A DNA stretch of 50,452 nucleotides from Acidobacteriota bacterium (GTDB lineage: Bacteria > Acidobacteriota > Terriglobia > 2-12-FULL-54-10): NCBI GenBank assembly GCA_016199675.1, contig JACQGE010000095.1, positions 1 through 50,452 of the forward strand, given 5' to 3'. Shown piece by piece: positions 1 through 9,120 of this stretch. Within the stretch, counting starts at the first letter, position 1, and every line of letters begins with the position of its first letter. The notes beneath the pieces are model-generated. The model searched no databases. It had not been told where the DNA came from and saw nothing but the letters and a program-made list of their open reading frames with translations. The translations under genes were made by a program, and so were the position numbers.

Positions 1-102
1 AGAATCTTGCGCCCCTTCGGGGCTGAACTACCGTTGTTACAACCGGTATACACCAACTGGAGAACCGCTCTAGAGAAATGAGCTAGCGTCCGCCAGGCGC
101 AG

Positions 103-720
103 CTACCGCGCTGCGACCGTTGCCAGGACGTCTTCCGTGTTGAGCAATTTTGCCCCGCCCGCCTTCATTTCCAGTAAGGCTTTTTGGCCCCCCTCGGCTT
201 CGATCTCCCGAATTGCGTCCAGCAACAGCGTGACGGGCCGCTTGCGCTCGAGCAACCCCAAGACAGCCAGCCGGACGCAGTATTCTGTGGCTACCCCATA
301 GACCACATATTGCCCGACATCGAATCGGCCGACCAGATCATCGGCCTGCGGGTTGGTGAACATATCCAGATCGTCTTTTTCCAAGATCCATTGCTGATAG
401 CGGGAAAGCTCCGCGTCGATAAGAGCGTATCGTCTTTCCTGGGGCACCACCATGTAGCGGCTCAACAGCGACGCCGGAATCTTCAGTTGACCCGGCGTCG
501 CTCGAACGCAATGCGCCGGCCATTGCCGGAACTCCGGGTCGTCCGTGGCATGAGCATCCGTGCTGGTAATCACGGGCACGCCATGCTCTTCGGCAAAGTC
601 TCGCAGACGTTCTATGGTGGGGATAATTTTCTCCGCTCCTGGAACATAGAGTTTTCCCGTTGGCAGCATAAAATCCGCCTGGGTATCTACATCCACAAAA
701 ACGGTATTGTATTTGGCCAT
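103..720 (-). CDS. pncA: Nicotinamidase / isochorismatase-family hydrolase
   Basis: FVDVDTQADFMLPTGKLYVPGAE start, ...GVATEYCVRLAVLGLLER catalytic Cys region; directly downstream of pncB. Confidence 0.85.
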   Translation of the reverse strand: MAKYNTVFVDVDTQADFMLPTGKLYVPGAEKIIPTIERLRDFAEEHGVPVITSTDAHATDDPEFRQWPAHCVRATPGQLKIPASLLSRYMVVPQERRYALIDAELSRYQQWILEKDDLDMFTNPQADDLVGRFDVGQYVVYGVATEYCVRLAVLGLLERKRPVTLLLDAIREIEAEGGQKALLEMKAGGAKLLNTEDVLATVAAR

Positions 721-734
721 ACAAACCTCCGCAA

Positions 735-2114
735 TTACTCTGGCTTGGCGATTGTAGGCATCGGGACATAATGATTCCGTAAGCTCTCCAGCAGGTCCTG
801 AAGCGCTTCGGACTTCCTCACCGGATAGGCATCGCTGCCTTCTAGCCGCCGGTAGCGTTCCGGCAAACGAGCCAAACTGGCGGCAACCCGTTCCCGGATT
901 TGCTCCAGCGAAGGCAGCACCGTTAGCCGCCTTCCGTTTTCGATGACTGGTTCCAGCAGTTTTTCTGTAGAGGGAAAATTTTCAGTTGCCAGACCAATCA
1001 CGTCATGTGCATATTCTCCTCTGGGTGTAAAGAAGCGGAAGATTTGCTTCTTTCCCGGGTAGCTGATCTTGGACTCGCTGAACTTGGCCGTGGTGCGGCT
1101 CTGCCCGCCGCTTTCGATCTCCACAATCTTGTACACCCCGCTCAACGCCGGAGCGTCCCGCGAAGTCACTAAGTCTGTTCCCACTCCGAACAGGTCAATG
1201 GGCGCATTCTGCTCGGCCAGCGTGGCGATGACATATTCATTCAGGTCTCCGCTGACCAGGATCAGGGCGTCCGGCCGTCCTCCCTCATCCAAGAGTTTCC
1301 GAACCTGGCGGCTGAGTTCCGTGAAATTTCCGCTGTCCAGGCGTACTCCCCGAAAGGGCAGACGGAGCCGAAGCGCCTTGCGTACCGCCTCCACCGAATC
1401 GTAAGTATCCACCAGCAACATCGTCTTGGGGCCGTATATTGCCGCGAATTGGCGAAAGGCTTCCTCTTCTTCCTCAAAGGACATCATCCAGGAATGAGCC
1501 ATCGTCCCGTAAATAGGGATGCCCAGTTCAAAGCCTGCCTGGACATCGGAGGTTCCCCGACATCCGCCGATATAGCTGGCGCGGGCTGCCAACAGACCCG
1601 CTGCCGGGCCATGCGCCCGCCGCATCCCGAACTCGACGATCCCGCGCCCCCCAGCCACCTCCACCATGCGCGCCGCTTTCGTGGCCACTGTCGTTTGATA
1701 GGTCAGCATGGAAAGCAGGTAGGTCTCGGCAATTTGGGCTTCGATCACAGGCGCGGTCACGCGCAGCAGTGGTTCTTCCGCAAAGACAATAGTTCCTTCG
1801 GGGACAGCCCATACGTTTCCCGTGAACTGCAAGCCAGCCAGAACATCAAAAAATTCAGGATTCACCCCTTCGAAAGCAGGATGTTTCCGGAGAAAATCAA
1901 TTTCTGCTTCGTTAAAGGAAAGCCGCTCAAAATACTCTATCGCCTGCTCCAGCCCTGCGGCCAACAAGAAGGAGCGCTGTGGAGGCAAGGAACGAATGCT
2001 TAATTCAAAAGTGGCGATATCCTGCGATTTGCCGCATTGCCAGTATGCGGCTGCCATCGTCAGTTCGTAGAGGTCGGTTACTAATCCTACGCAGGCTGGT
2101 TTTGAGGAGTTCAT
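735..2114 (-). CDS. pncB: Nicotinate phosphoribosyltransferase
   Basis: LVTDLYELTMAAAYW start, GTMAHSWMMSF, VDTYDSVEA, FGVGTDLVTS motifs. Confidence 0.93.
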   Translation of the reverse strand: MNSSKPACVGLVTDLYELTMAAAYWQCGKSQDIATFELSIRSLPPQRSFLLAAGLEQAIEYFERLSFNEAEIDFLRKHPAFEGVNPEFFDVLAGLQFTGNVWAVPEGTIVFAEEPLLRVTAPVIEAQIAETYLLSMLTYQTTVATKAARMVEVAGGRGIVEFGMRRAHGPAAGLLAARASYIGGCRGTSDVQAGFELGIPIYGTMAHSWMMSFEEEEEAFRQFAAIYGPKTMLLVDTYDSVEAVRKALRLRLPFRGVRLDSGNFTELSRQVRKLLDEGGRPDALILVSGDLNEYVIATLAEQNAPIDLFGVGTDLVTSRDAPALSGVYKIVEIESGGQSRTTAKFSESKISYPGKKQIFRFFTPRGEYAHDVIGLATENFPSTEKLLEPVIENGRRLTVLPSLEQIRERVAASLARLPERYRRLEGSDAYPVRKSEALQDLLESLRNHYVPMPTIAKPE

Positions 2115-2279
2115 TGCGGTGTGCTCAATGAAACCGCATCTTCTTTTCTGCCTTCACAGAAACACAGCATCTTTCTATTTTGATTGTATCGAGCCAGAAA
2201 CGAGGGGGTCAAGGCAAAGCGGAGCGGACTAAATTTCAAGGCTATATGAGTCTGTGTGAAAACACCGTCGAAAGGCCCT

Positions 2280-2350
2280 CAGCGGCTGAAGCCGCAAGGA
2301 AGGGCACTTGATTTTACATGGCTTGCGGCACGGTTAAAACCGTGCCCTGG
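2280..2350. repeat. Two-hairpin REPIN-like composite repeat
   Basis: CAGCGGCTGAAGCCGC ... GGCACGGTT-AA-AACCGTGCCCTGG. Confidence 0.75.
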
Positions 2351-2420
2351 CAAAAACTCAAGCTATCACACAGGCTCTCTATAGCCCTTGAGGTCATCAC
2401 ACCGTCTCTACATACGCTTC

Positions 2421-3350
2421 TCATAAGTGGCGGGAGACGACCACTCGATTACGCAAGATTCCAATGCCTTCTACTTCGGCTTCCACCAGGTCGTCTTCCT
2501 TAAGAAATTCAGGAGGAGTCCGGCCCAGACCTACACCTTCTGGCGTGCCGGTCGAGATAATGTCGCCCGCTTCCAGCGACATACCCCTGGAAAGAGATTC
2601 GATGATGGCGGCCACAGGAAAGATCATGTCTGCAGTGGTAGCGTCTTGTTTGACTGCCCCATTCACCCGTAGCGAGATCCGCTTCTTCTGCGGATCGCCA
2701 AACTCATCCGCAGTCACTAAATAAGGTCCCATGGGGCAAAATCCATCCAGGCTTTTTCCCTTGAACCACTGCAAGTGATTCTTTTGGAGGTCTCGCGCCG
2801 TCACGTCATTCAGCACCATGTAGCCGAAGACATGCTCCAGAGCCTTTGCTCGCGGAATATTTTTTCCGCTGATGCCAATCACCACCGCCAGCTCCGCTTC
2901 ATAGTCCACCTGCTCCGTGACCGACGGGTCCCAGGGAATCGCCTCCATCGGGCCATTGACCGCCGTGGGCGCTTTGGTGAAAAAAACCGGCACTTCGGGA
3001 ATCTTCACCTCCCGCCCACGAGCACGCGCGGTCTCCTCCATGTGGCTTTTGTAATTCAGCCCCAAGCAAACAATGTTTTTAGCAGGACGTGGAATGGGTG
3101 CGTGCAAGCGCACCTCTTCCAAAGAATGGCCGATTCCAGGCGAGAGCGGTTGCAACAAGCACTCCCCCACTAACATGGACATGCGCCGCCAAATCGCTGG
3201 ACCCATCTGGATGAATTCCAGCAAGCTTTCCGGAAGATGGCCTCCCCATTGTTTTCCCACCAGTTGCCGGATATTCAATATTCGGTTGGCATTCACGACG
3301 CTAAGACACGGGATCGATTCCGCAAACGATGAGTAGGTCGCATATTTCAT
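2421..3350 (-). CDS. Fumarylacetoacetate hydrolase family protein
   Basis: IVCLGLNYKSHMEE, DYEAELAVVIG, GDIISTGTPEGVGLGR motifs. Confidence 0.9.
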   Translation of the reverse strand: MKYATYSSFAESIPCLSVVNANRILNIRQLVGKQWGGHLPESLLEFIQMGPAIWRRMSMLVGECLLQPLSPGIGHSLEEVRLHAPIPRPAKNIVCLGLNYKSHMEETARARGREVKIPEVPVFFTKAPTAVNGPMEAIPWDPSVTEQVDYEAELAVVIGISGKNIPRAKALEHVFGYMVLNDVTARDLQKNHLQWFKGKSLDGFCPMGPYLVTADEFGDPQKKRISLRVNGAVKQDATTADMIFPVAAIIESLSRGMSLEAGDIISTGTPEGVGLGRTPPEFLKEDDLVEAEVEGIGILRNRVVVSRHL

Positions 3351-3459
3351 CCGGGGCCGTCCTCCTGAATGTTAGAAACTTTTGGGAATCGTATAAGATA
3401 CAACGAGGATATTTTAGGGCGAAAGGAAGTTTTTGTGATTCCGGGAATGAAGGGGTTAT

Positions 3460-3485
3460 AAAAAAGGCGCGCCCTAAAGCGCGCC
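3460..3485 (-). terminator. Intrinsic-terminator-like hairpin in the 5' leader region of the FAH-family gene
   Basis: GGCGCGC-CCTAAA-GCGCGCC perfect 7-bp stem; A6 on plus strand gives T6 tract after the hairpin on minus strand. Confidence 0.6.
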
Positions 3486-3814
3486 CACACCTAACTAGTC
3501 TTGACCAAAATCAGGAGACTAGCTATTCTCCTCGTCCGATAGCTTCCTTGGAAGCAATCCGAACACCAAAATCATCCCGTTGGAGATTCAATCATTTAAC
3601 AATGGGAAAACTCTGATTCCATTTTTAAATCCAGATTTTTGAAGCAAACTAATATGGAATTCAGAATTTGCTCTCATTCTTGTCCCGCAAGATGCTTTAT
3701 TGAATCAAATTAGTGACCTCATCCCCGAGGCCAATTTTTTCTTGACAAGTCGGGGAAATAACCCAAAATGGGAATCGCCAACGGCTACGTGTTTCCGGGA
3801 CCCCCTCCCCAATT

Positions 3815-4465
3815 TTGTCTGGTGATTCCCTAAACACCCCATTGAGTACTATCGCAACCGAAATTCAAAACCGCGAAGTTGTGCGCTGTAGCCGTTGTCA
3901 GTTGGTCCAATATCGAACGCTTTCGGACCTTTGCCGGCGGTGCACTCATCTTCTACCACAAACCCTAAAAGGGAACCTGGAACCCTGCGACGACATCCAA
4001 CGAGCCTCTGGCCAAAGAACGTCCGGCAGTGTTTCCTTTACCGCCGATCGCAGCCTGATTCGCAGCGAGCTTCGGCTCCGGGGCAAAACAGCCCGGGAGT
4101 TCACTATTGGCCGCCGGCTGCGGGAGTTGCGTGAACAGAAACATCTTACCCAGCAGGAGATGGCCGTCCGAGCCGGAGTCCCACGCACCTATATCTCCCG
4201 AATCGAAAACGCCCGTCTGCTGCCGGGTCCTGTTATGCTCCACCGGATCGCGGACGCCTTGTCGGTTGCCATGCTGAACTTGCTTCCGCACAACCAGAAT
4301 GGCAACAACCATCTGGATGCGAGAGAGGATTCCTATTGGACAGAATTGGTTCATCATTTCTCCTGTTTGCGAGCCGAACAGATTCAACTAGTGCTTGCTC
4401 ATGCTCGCAGCCTGGCAGGTGAAGAGAAGAGCCGCAGTCTAGAAGCACAGTTGATGGCAAGTTAA
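3815..4465 (+). CDS. XRE-family HTH regulator with N-terminal CxxC-x11-CxxC zinc-ribbon-like segment
   Basis: RCSRCQLVQYRTLSDLCRRC followed by LRELREQKHLTQQEMAVRAGVPRTYISRIENARLLP; TTG start as tracked, exact start uncertain. Confidence 0.8.
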   Translation: MSGDSLNTPLSTIATEIQNREVVRCSRCQLVQYRTLSDLCRRCTHLLPQTLKGNLEPCDDIQRASGQRTSGSVSFTADRSLIRSELRLRGKTAREFTIGRRLRELREQKHLTQQEMAVRAGVPRTYISRIENARLLPGPVMLHRIADALSVAMLNLLPHNQNGNNHLDAREDSYWTELVHHFSCLRAEQIQLVLAHARSLAGEEKSRSLEAQLMAS

Positions 4466-4510
4466 AGCTGCCTGCCGCGCCAAAAGGTTCTAAATTCGCT
4501 CCATCGTCCC

Positions 4511-4564
4511 TTCAGCAACTGCTGAACCGGCCCAGGGAATGCAACTTCAGGTCGCATTCCCTGG
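4511..4564 (+). terminator. Two adjacent inverted repeats downstream of XRE gene (possible terminator or structured 3' end)
   Basis: TTCAGCA-AC-TGCTGAA (4511-4526) and CCAGGGAATGC-N11-GCATTCCCTGG (4532-4564); no clear T tract. Confidence 0.4.
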
Positions 4565-4739
4565 CCATCATCTTATTAGCTCCTGCTTACCTGCCCCTCT
4601 TCCGAAGCCGTTCCCTTCGAACACCCCGTTTTATGATTAACAATAGGGCTGGTATGATCAATTTATTAAGCTCTGTTTAGAATCACAACTGGTGTGTTGC
4701 TAAGCCGCTTCCAGAGTTAGCCACGCACACAGGAGAGCA

Positions 4740-5771
4740 ATGGCTCGTGACGCAAGCATCGCGCTTAGTGTAATCGCCTTTGGAGTCGGGATGGCAATTT
4801 GCTATTTCGCGGCTGCAGTGATCCAGACGATTCTGGTTGCCATCTTGCTTGCGCTGCTGTTGGACCCGCCTGTGGAAAGGCTGCGACGATGGAAATTCCC
4901 ACGGACTTTTGCGGTGCTCCTGATGCTCTTGCTTTTTCTGGGAGTGGTCTCGGTTAGCTCTTTCTACTTGTATAGCAGCGCACAAGAATTTATCGAGGAA
5001 CTCCCCAGCTATTCTCAAGACATCCGTCAGAAGATATTGCAAATCCGCAGGAGAGCAGAACGAATACAGCAGCAGACCGAGCAGGTAATCCCGCCAGCTC
5101 AAGAGGAGGCAGAGGCAGTAACGGACCAATCACTCTGGTCCCGTTATGTTTTTCCTGGTTCCGAAAGAATTTTCAACTTCATCATCCTGGTCAGCTTTAT
5201 CCCGTTTATGATCTTTTTTCTGCTCACCTGGAAAGAACGCCTGTACGCAAGCTGTCTTTCCGGATTTCCGGAACAAGAGCGGCCGGGCATTGCTCAGCTT
5301 CTGCATACGATTTCGGGCATGCTGCGAGGATTTCTTATTGGAAATTTTTTCGTCGGTTTAATTCTTTCCGCGATGGGCGCCATCTTGTTCTTTGCCCTGA
5401 AACTGAAATACGCTGTTTTGCTAGGTCTGATTAGCGGATTCCTGAATTTGATTCCGTATGTCGGCATTGTTCTGGCGATGATCCCGCCATTTCTGGTGAC
5501 GTTGGAACAGCCCCGGAATACGCAATTGCTATTTATCCTGGCCGGGGGCATCTCAACATTCCATTTGGTAGGGTTAAATGTGTTTTATCCGAAAATTGTT
5601 GGCCACAGGGTCAGATTGAATCCCTTTGCGGTTATGGTAACACTGCTGGTATGGAGTTGGATGTGGGGTCTCATGGGTTTTATCTTAGCGATTCCCATCG
5701 CTGCGGGTGCAAAAGCTCTGTGCGACAACACCGGCCAGTTGCGGCCCATCGGGCGGTTATTGGGTGAATAG
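4740..5771 (+). CDS. AI-2E family transporter (PerM/YdiK-type permease)
   Basis: Multi-TM protein, LLALLLDPPVERLRRW and GLISGFLNLIPYVGIVLAMIPP motifs. Confidence 0.85.
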   Translation: MARDASIALSVIAFGVGMAICYFAAAVIQTILVAILLALLLDPPVERLRRWKFPRTFAVLLMLLLFLGVVSVSSFYLYSSAQEFIEELPSYSQDIRQKILQIRRRAERIQQQTEQVIPPAQEEAEAVTDQSLWSRYVFPGSERIFNFIILVSFIPFMIFFLLTWKERLYASCLSGFPEQERPGIAQLLHTISGMLRGFLIGNFFVGLILSAMGAILFFALKLKYAVLLGLISGFLNLIPYVGIVLAMIPPFLVTLEQPRNTQLLFILAGGISTFHLVGLNVFYPKIVGHRVRLNPFAVMVTLLVWSWMWGLMGFILAIPIAAGAKALCDNTGQLRPIGRLLGE

Positions 5772-5772
5772 G

Positions 5773-6024
5773 ATGGATGAGTCCGAGGGACGAACGAGAA
5801 GTGTTCGATTGCGTTGCCTCCACCTAGATCCGGCCGGATGGCAGTGCCCTGCCGAGGCATTGGAAGGGAGCGAGTTCTGCACCGACCACCGGCCCTTTTT
5901 TGATGCGGAAGAAACGGAAGCGAAAAGCAGCCGCCCTTTGCTGTACCGGCTAGCCGCTCTGATCCTTCTGTTGATCTTTCTTTTTAATGCCTATCAGATT
6001 TCTTGTGCTGGAATGGGCCGTTAG
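5773..6024 (+). CDS. Small Cys/His-containing membrane protein
   Basis: Internal ATG at 5773 of ORF 5707-6024; RCLHLDPAGWQCPAEALEGSEFCTDH plus one C-terminal TM helix; directly follows AI-2E gene. Confidence 0.5.
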   Translation: MDESEGRTRSVRLRCLHLDPAGWQCPAEALEGSEFCTDHRPFFDAEETEAKSSRPLLYRLAALILLLIFLFNAYQISCAGMGR

Positions 6025-6806
6025 CCCACAACATCTTCCCCACCATCCACTCCAATCACGTTGCCGGTAATCCAATACGTATTCGACTGAGCGAGCACGC
6101 CGATGGCGGCGGCGACATCTTGCGGCGTCGTCAGGCGTTTATGCGGGTTGCGAGCGATTGCGAACTCCATCAGCTTTGCACTGCCGGGAATTTTTCGGAG
6201 AGCAGGAGTATCGGTGACACCGGCGCGAATGGCATTGGCCGTGATGCCGAGCCGGGCCAGCTCCAAAGCCAGTTGACGGATATGCGATTCCAGGATGGCC
6301 TTGGCCGCTGAAACCGGCCCGTAATGGGGCAAGACGCGCGTTCCCCCGGAACTGGTCATGGCGAAAATGCGCCCCCCACTCTCCATCAGGTCGTTCTTTA
6401 CCAAGTCTTGTGTCCAATAAACCAGGGAGTGGCCCATAACGTCGGCGGTCATCTCCATCTGCGATTGAGTCACAGCATTTTCGTTGCCGATAAAGGGCTG
6501 CAATGTGCCAAAGGCCAGCGAATGCAGCAGCACCTGCACGGTACCGGGTTGTTTTTGAAACTCCTGTTGGATGCGGCCAATCACTTCTTTGCGTTTCTCT
6601 TCATCGGCAGCGTTCGCGTTAAAGAAAACGGCTTCGCGGCCTGCTTGCCGAATCCTACCGACGACCTCCTCTACGTGCGGCAGCGCCGAGCGGCGGTCGA
6701 AGTGAACCCCGAAGATGTTGTAGCCCAAGCGCGCCAGTTCCAGCGCCGCCGCTTCCCCGAACCCGCTCGACGCTCCCAGAATCAACCCCCACAACGTTTT
6801 CTCCAT
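6021..6806 (-). CDS. SDR family oxidoreductase (enoyl-ACP-reductase-like)
   Basis: ILGASSGFGEAAALELARLG, YGPVSAAKAILESHIRQLALELARLGITANAIRAG. Confidence 0.8.
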   Translation of the reverse strand: MEKTLWGLILGASSGFGEAAALELARLGYNIFGVHFDRRSALPHVEEVVGRIRQAGREAVFFNANAADEEKRKEVIGRIQQEFQKQPGTVQVLLHSLAFGTLQPFIGNENAVTQSQMEMTADVMGHSLVYWTQDLVKNDLMESGGRIFAMTSSGGTRVLPHYGPVSAAKAILESHIRQLALELARLGITANAIRAGVTDTPALRKIPGSAKLMEFAIARNPHKRLTTPQDVAAAIGVLAQSNTYWITGNVIGVDGGEDVVG

Positions 6807-6815
6807 TTTTCTTTG

Positions 6816-7334
6816 TCACGCTCCCTTTTTTTGGTTCCCGGCATCGCTGCGCTTTGCCCTGCCGCTTCGGCTTGTTTCATCCGGCGAATGAAACTCAATC
6901 CTGCGCTCTGTGTCGTTCGCTGCTTCCAGGTGAATCTCTACCAGGCGGCCCGCCAGCCAAGGCGCGCGAAACGCAGGCCCAAGCTTCTCCCCCCACTCCA
7001 CAAGCACCACGGCGCGTTCGGCCATCAGGTCTTCCAGGCCGAGTGTCTCCAAGTCTCGCGGCGTTTCCACGCGGTATAGGTCCACGTGATAGACACGCTG
7101 GGCATTCTCTGAGGCGCTTCCATATTCGTGCACCAAGGTGAAGGTCGGGCTGGTAACTTCCTCTTCCGAAGCGGCTCCCAGTCCTGCCACTAACCCTTTC
7201 GCCAGAGTTGTTTTCCCGGCTCCCAATTCGCCGATCAGCAGGACCACCACTGGCGGCCTGAGTTGCCGGGCGATCCGGCGGCCCAACTCGATGGTTTTTT
7301 CCGGCGAATGGGTAACGAAGATATGGCGGCCCAT
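6816..7334 (-). CDS. tsaE: tRNA threonylcarbamoyladenosine biosynthesis ATPase TsaE
   Basis: LIGELGAGKTTLAKGLVAGLG, VTSPTFTLVHEY, HVDLYR; start refined to internal Met because the tracked ORF overlaps nnr. Confidence 0.9.
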   Translation of the reverse strand: MGRHIFVTHSPEKTIELGRRIARQLRPPVVVLLIGELGAGKTTLAKGLVAGLGAASEEEVTSPTFTLVHEYGSASENAQRVYHVDLYRVETPRDLETLGLEDLMAERAVVLVEWGEKLGPAFRAPWLAGRLVEIHLEAANDTERRIEFHSPDETSRSGRAKRSDAGNQKKGA

Positions 7335-7335
7335 T

Positions 7336-8946
7336 TCAGCAGCGTCCGGTCCCGGCTGTCTCGTTTCGCGAAGTTTCTTCGGGCGCACGCAAAGCCTCAG
7401 GCAGGGCGTCAATCAAGTCTGTGGAGAGCAAAGAAAGTTCTCCCTTGCGGGCTGCGGCTACGTCTCCCGCGGCTCCGTGCCAATACACTGCCGTTGAAAC
7501 CACTCGCTCCACGGGCATCTCCGGGTACTGCGCCAACAGCCCAGCGATTATTCCGGCCAAAACGTCTCCGGTGCCTGCGGTTGCCATTCCTGGGTTGCCT
7601 GTCGAATTCACGTATAGCTGACCGCCGGGCTCGGCAATGAGTGTTCGATAACCTTTCAGCACCACGTACGCTTTGTGCTCAACCGCAAACTCCCGCACCA
7701 CTTCGACGCGCTTGGACTGGATTTCTTTGGTGCTGAGGCCGGTCAGGCGAGCCATCTCGCCCGGATGCGGCGTCAGGATGAGCTTGCGTCCTTCGCCCTG
7801 CAACAGTTCAGCGGCTCCCGTGAAGGCATTCAATCCATCGGCGTCCACAACGACGGGGAGTTGTGAATATTCTCGGACGACTCGCCGCACAAACTCAACC
7901 GTATCGGGGTGAGTGGTAATACCCGGCCCGATAGCCAGGACTGATTTACCTTCCGCCATCCGGGCGAAGCGTTCGTTATCAAAGGCGCGGGTAGAGATTG
8001 TGCCGTGATCGTTTTCGGGCAGCGGTTCCGTCATCAATACCGGGGCGACTCCGGCCACCAGCGGCAAAATACTTGAAGGCACTGCTGCTGTCACCAAGGC
8101 GGTCCCGGCGCTGAGCGCGCCCATCGCCGCCAGCGCCGCCGCTCCACTCATCCCGCGCGATCCGCCCACCACCAGCACATGCCCGTAGTTGCCCTTGTGG
8201 GAACTGACGTGGCGTTTTGCTCTTAGCCCGGTCAATATCTCATCTCCCAGCAAGTTCAAAAAAATCGAAGGGTCCTCCTCCACAGTAGAGGCTGGCGTCC
8301 CGATAGGCGTAACGAACAATTCACCCACCCGCTCACAGTTGGGCGGGAAGATGTGGCTCCATTTGGGAGCCGTGAAGGTCACTGTATAGCGAGCCTTTAA
8401 GGATTCTCCAAGTGCCTGGCCAGTATCGCTCGGCAGACCGGAAGGCATATCCACGGCTATGATGGGGATGTGGGCGAAGTGGGCATTCAGGTCTCGGATG
8501 ACCTCTAAGTAAAAGCCTTCCACCGGCCCTTCCAGGCCCGTGCCTAACAGGGCGTCCACCAGAAGAGTCGAAGTGAGCAACTCGGACCGGATTGCAGCCC
8601 AGTCCTTGAAATCCCGGACAACGGCGGGAGGCCAGCCTGCCTTCACAAGGATCTCATAATTGACTTTGGCGTCGCCTTTGAGGCTGGCGGGATCCGCCAG
8701 CAAAAAAACGCGTGGCCGGTAGCCTCGCATGAGCAACTGCCGGGCGACGACGAACCCATCCCCGCCATTGTTGCCCTTGCCGCACAGGATGGCGATCTGC
8801 TCCTGCTGGAGCACCGGAAATTTTTGCTGGATCAGGTGGAAGACATTGCGCCCGGCGTTCTCCATGAGCACCAGGCTGGGCACGCCAAATTTCTCCGTTG
8901 TGAGGCGATCCACTTCCCGCATTTGCCGGGCGGTAAGGATTTTCAT
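7336..8946 (-). CDS. nnr: Bifunctional NAD(P)H-hydrate epimerase / ADP-dependent dehydratase
   Basis: N-terminal YjeF_N (ILCGKGNNGGDGFVVAR) and C-terminal carbohydrate kinase-like domain (ILTPHPGEMARL, NSTGNPGMATAGTGDVLAG). Confidence 0.93.
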   Translation of the reverse strand: MKILTARQMREVDRLTTEKFGVPSLVLMENAGRNVFHLIQQKFPVLQQEQIAILCGKGNNGGDGFVVARQLLMRGYRPRVFLLADPASLKGDAKVNYEILVKAGWPPAVVRDFKDWAAIRSELLTSTLLVDALLGTGLEGPVEGFYLEVIRDLNAHFAHIPIIAVDMPSGLPSDTGQALGESLKARYTVTFTAPKWSHIFPPNCERVGELFVTPIGTPASTVEEDPSIFLNLLGDEILTGLRAKRHVSSHKGNYGHVLVVGGSRGMSGAAALAAMGALSAGTALVTAAVPSSILPLVAGVAPVLMTEPLPENDHGTISTRAFDNERFARMAEGKSVLAIGPGITTHPDTVEFVRRVVREYSQLPVVVDADGLNAFTGAAELLQGEGRKLILTPHPGEMARLTGLSTKEIQSKRVEVVREFAVEHKAYVVLKGYRTLIAEPGGQLYVNSTGNPGMATAGTGDVLAGIIAGLLAQYPEMPVERVVSTAVYWHGAAGDVAAARKGELSLLSTDLIDALPEALRAPEETSRNETAGTGRC

Positions 8947-9056
8947 GGGAACAGTCTACACGAAGAGGAGCGCAAAATGCTTCAAAGTCGCTCCGCCGAT
9001 GGCTTCGCGACGGGCCTACGGCAGTGCGCAAGGGGTCTTAGAATCAACTTTTTCTC

Positions 9057-9120
9057 GGCACGGTTAAAACCGTGCCCTGACGGAAAAACCCACGGCACAC
9101 AAGGCGTGCCGTGGCTACCC
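9057..9120. repeat. Two palindromic intergenic repeats between nnr and AIPR gene
   Basis: GGCACGGTT-AA-AACCGTGCCCTGACGG (9057-9082) and CCCACGGCAC...GTGCCGTGGCTACCC (9089-9120). Confidence 0.8.

Noticed and set aside
184-771. 195-aa plus-strand ORF antisense to pncA
   Set aside because: Shadow ORF; the minus frame has clear nicotinamidase motifs. Same logic applied to other long antisense ORFs (e.g. 1449-2003, 37739-38530, 40387-41136, 43081-43902).
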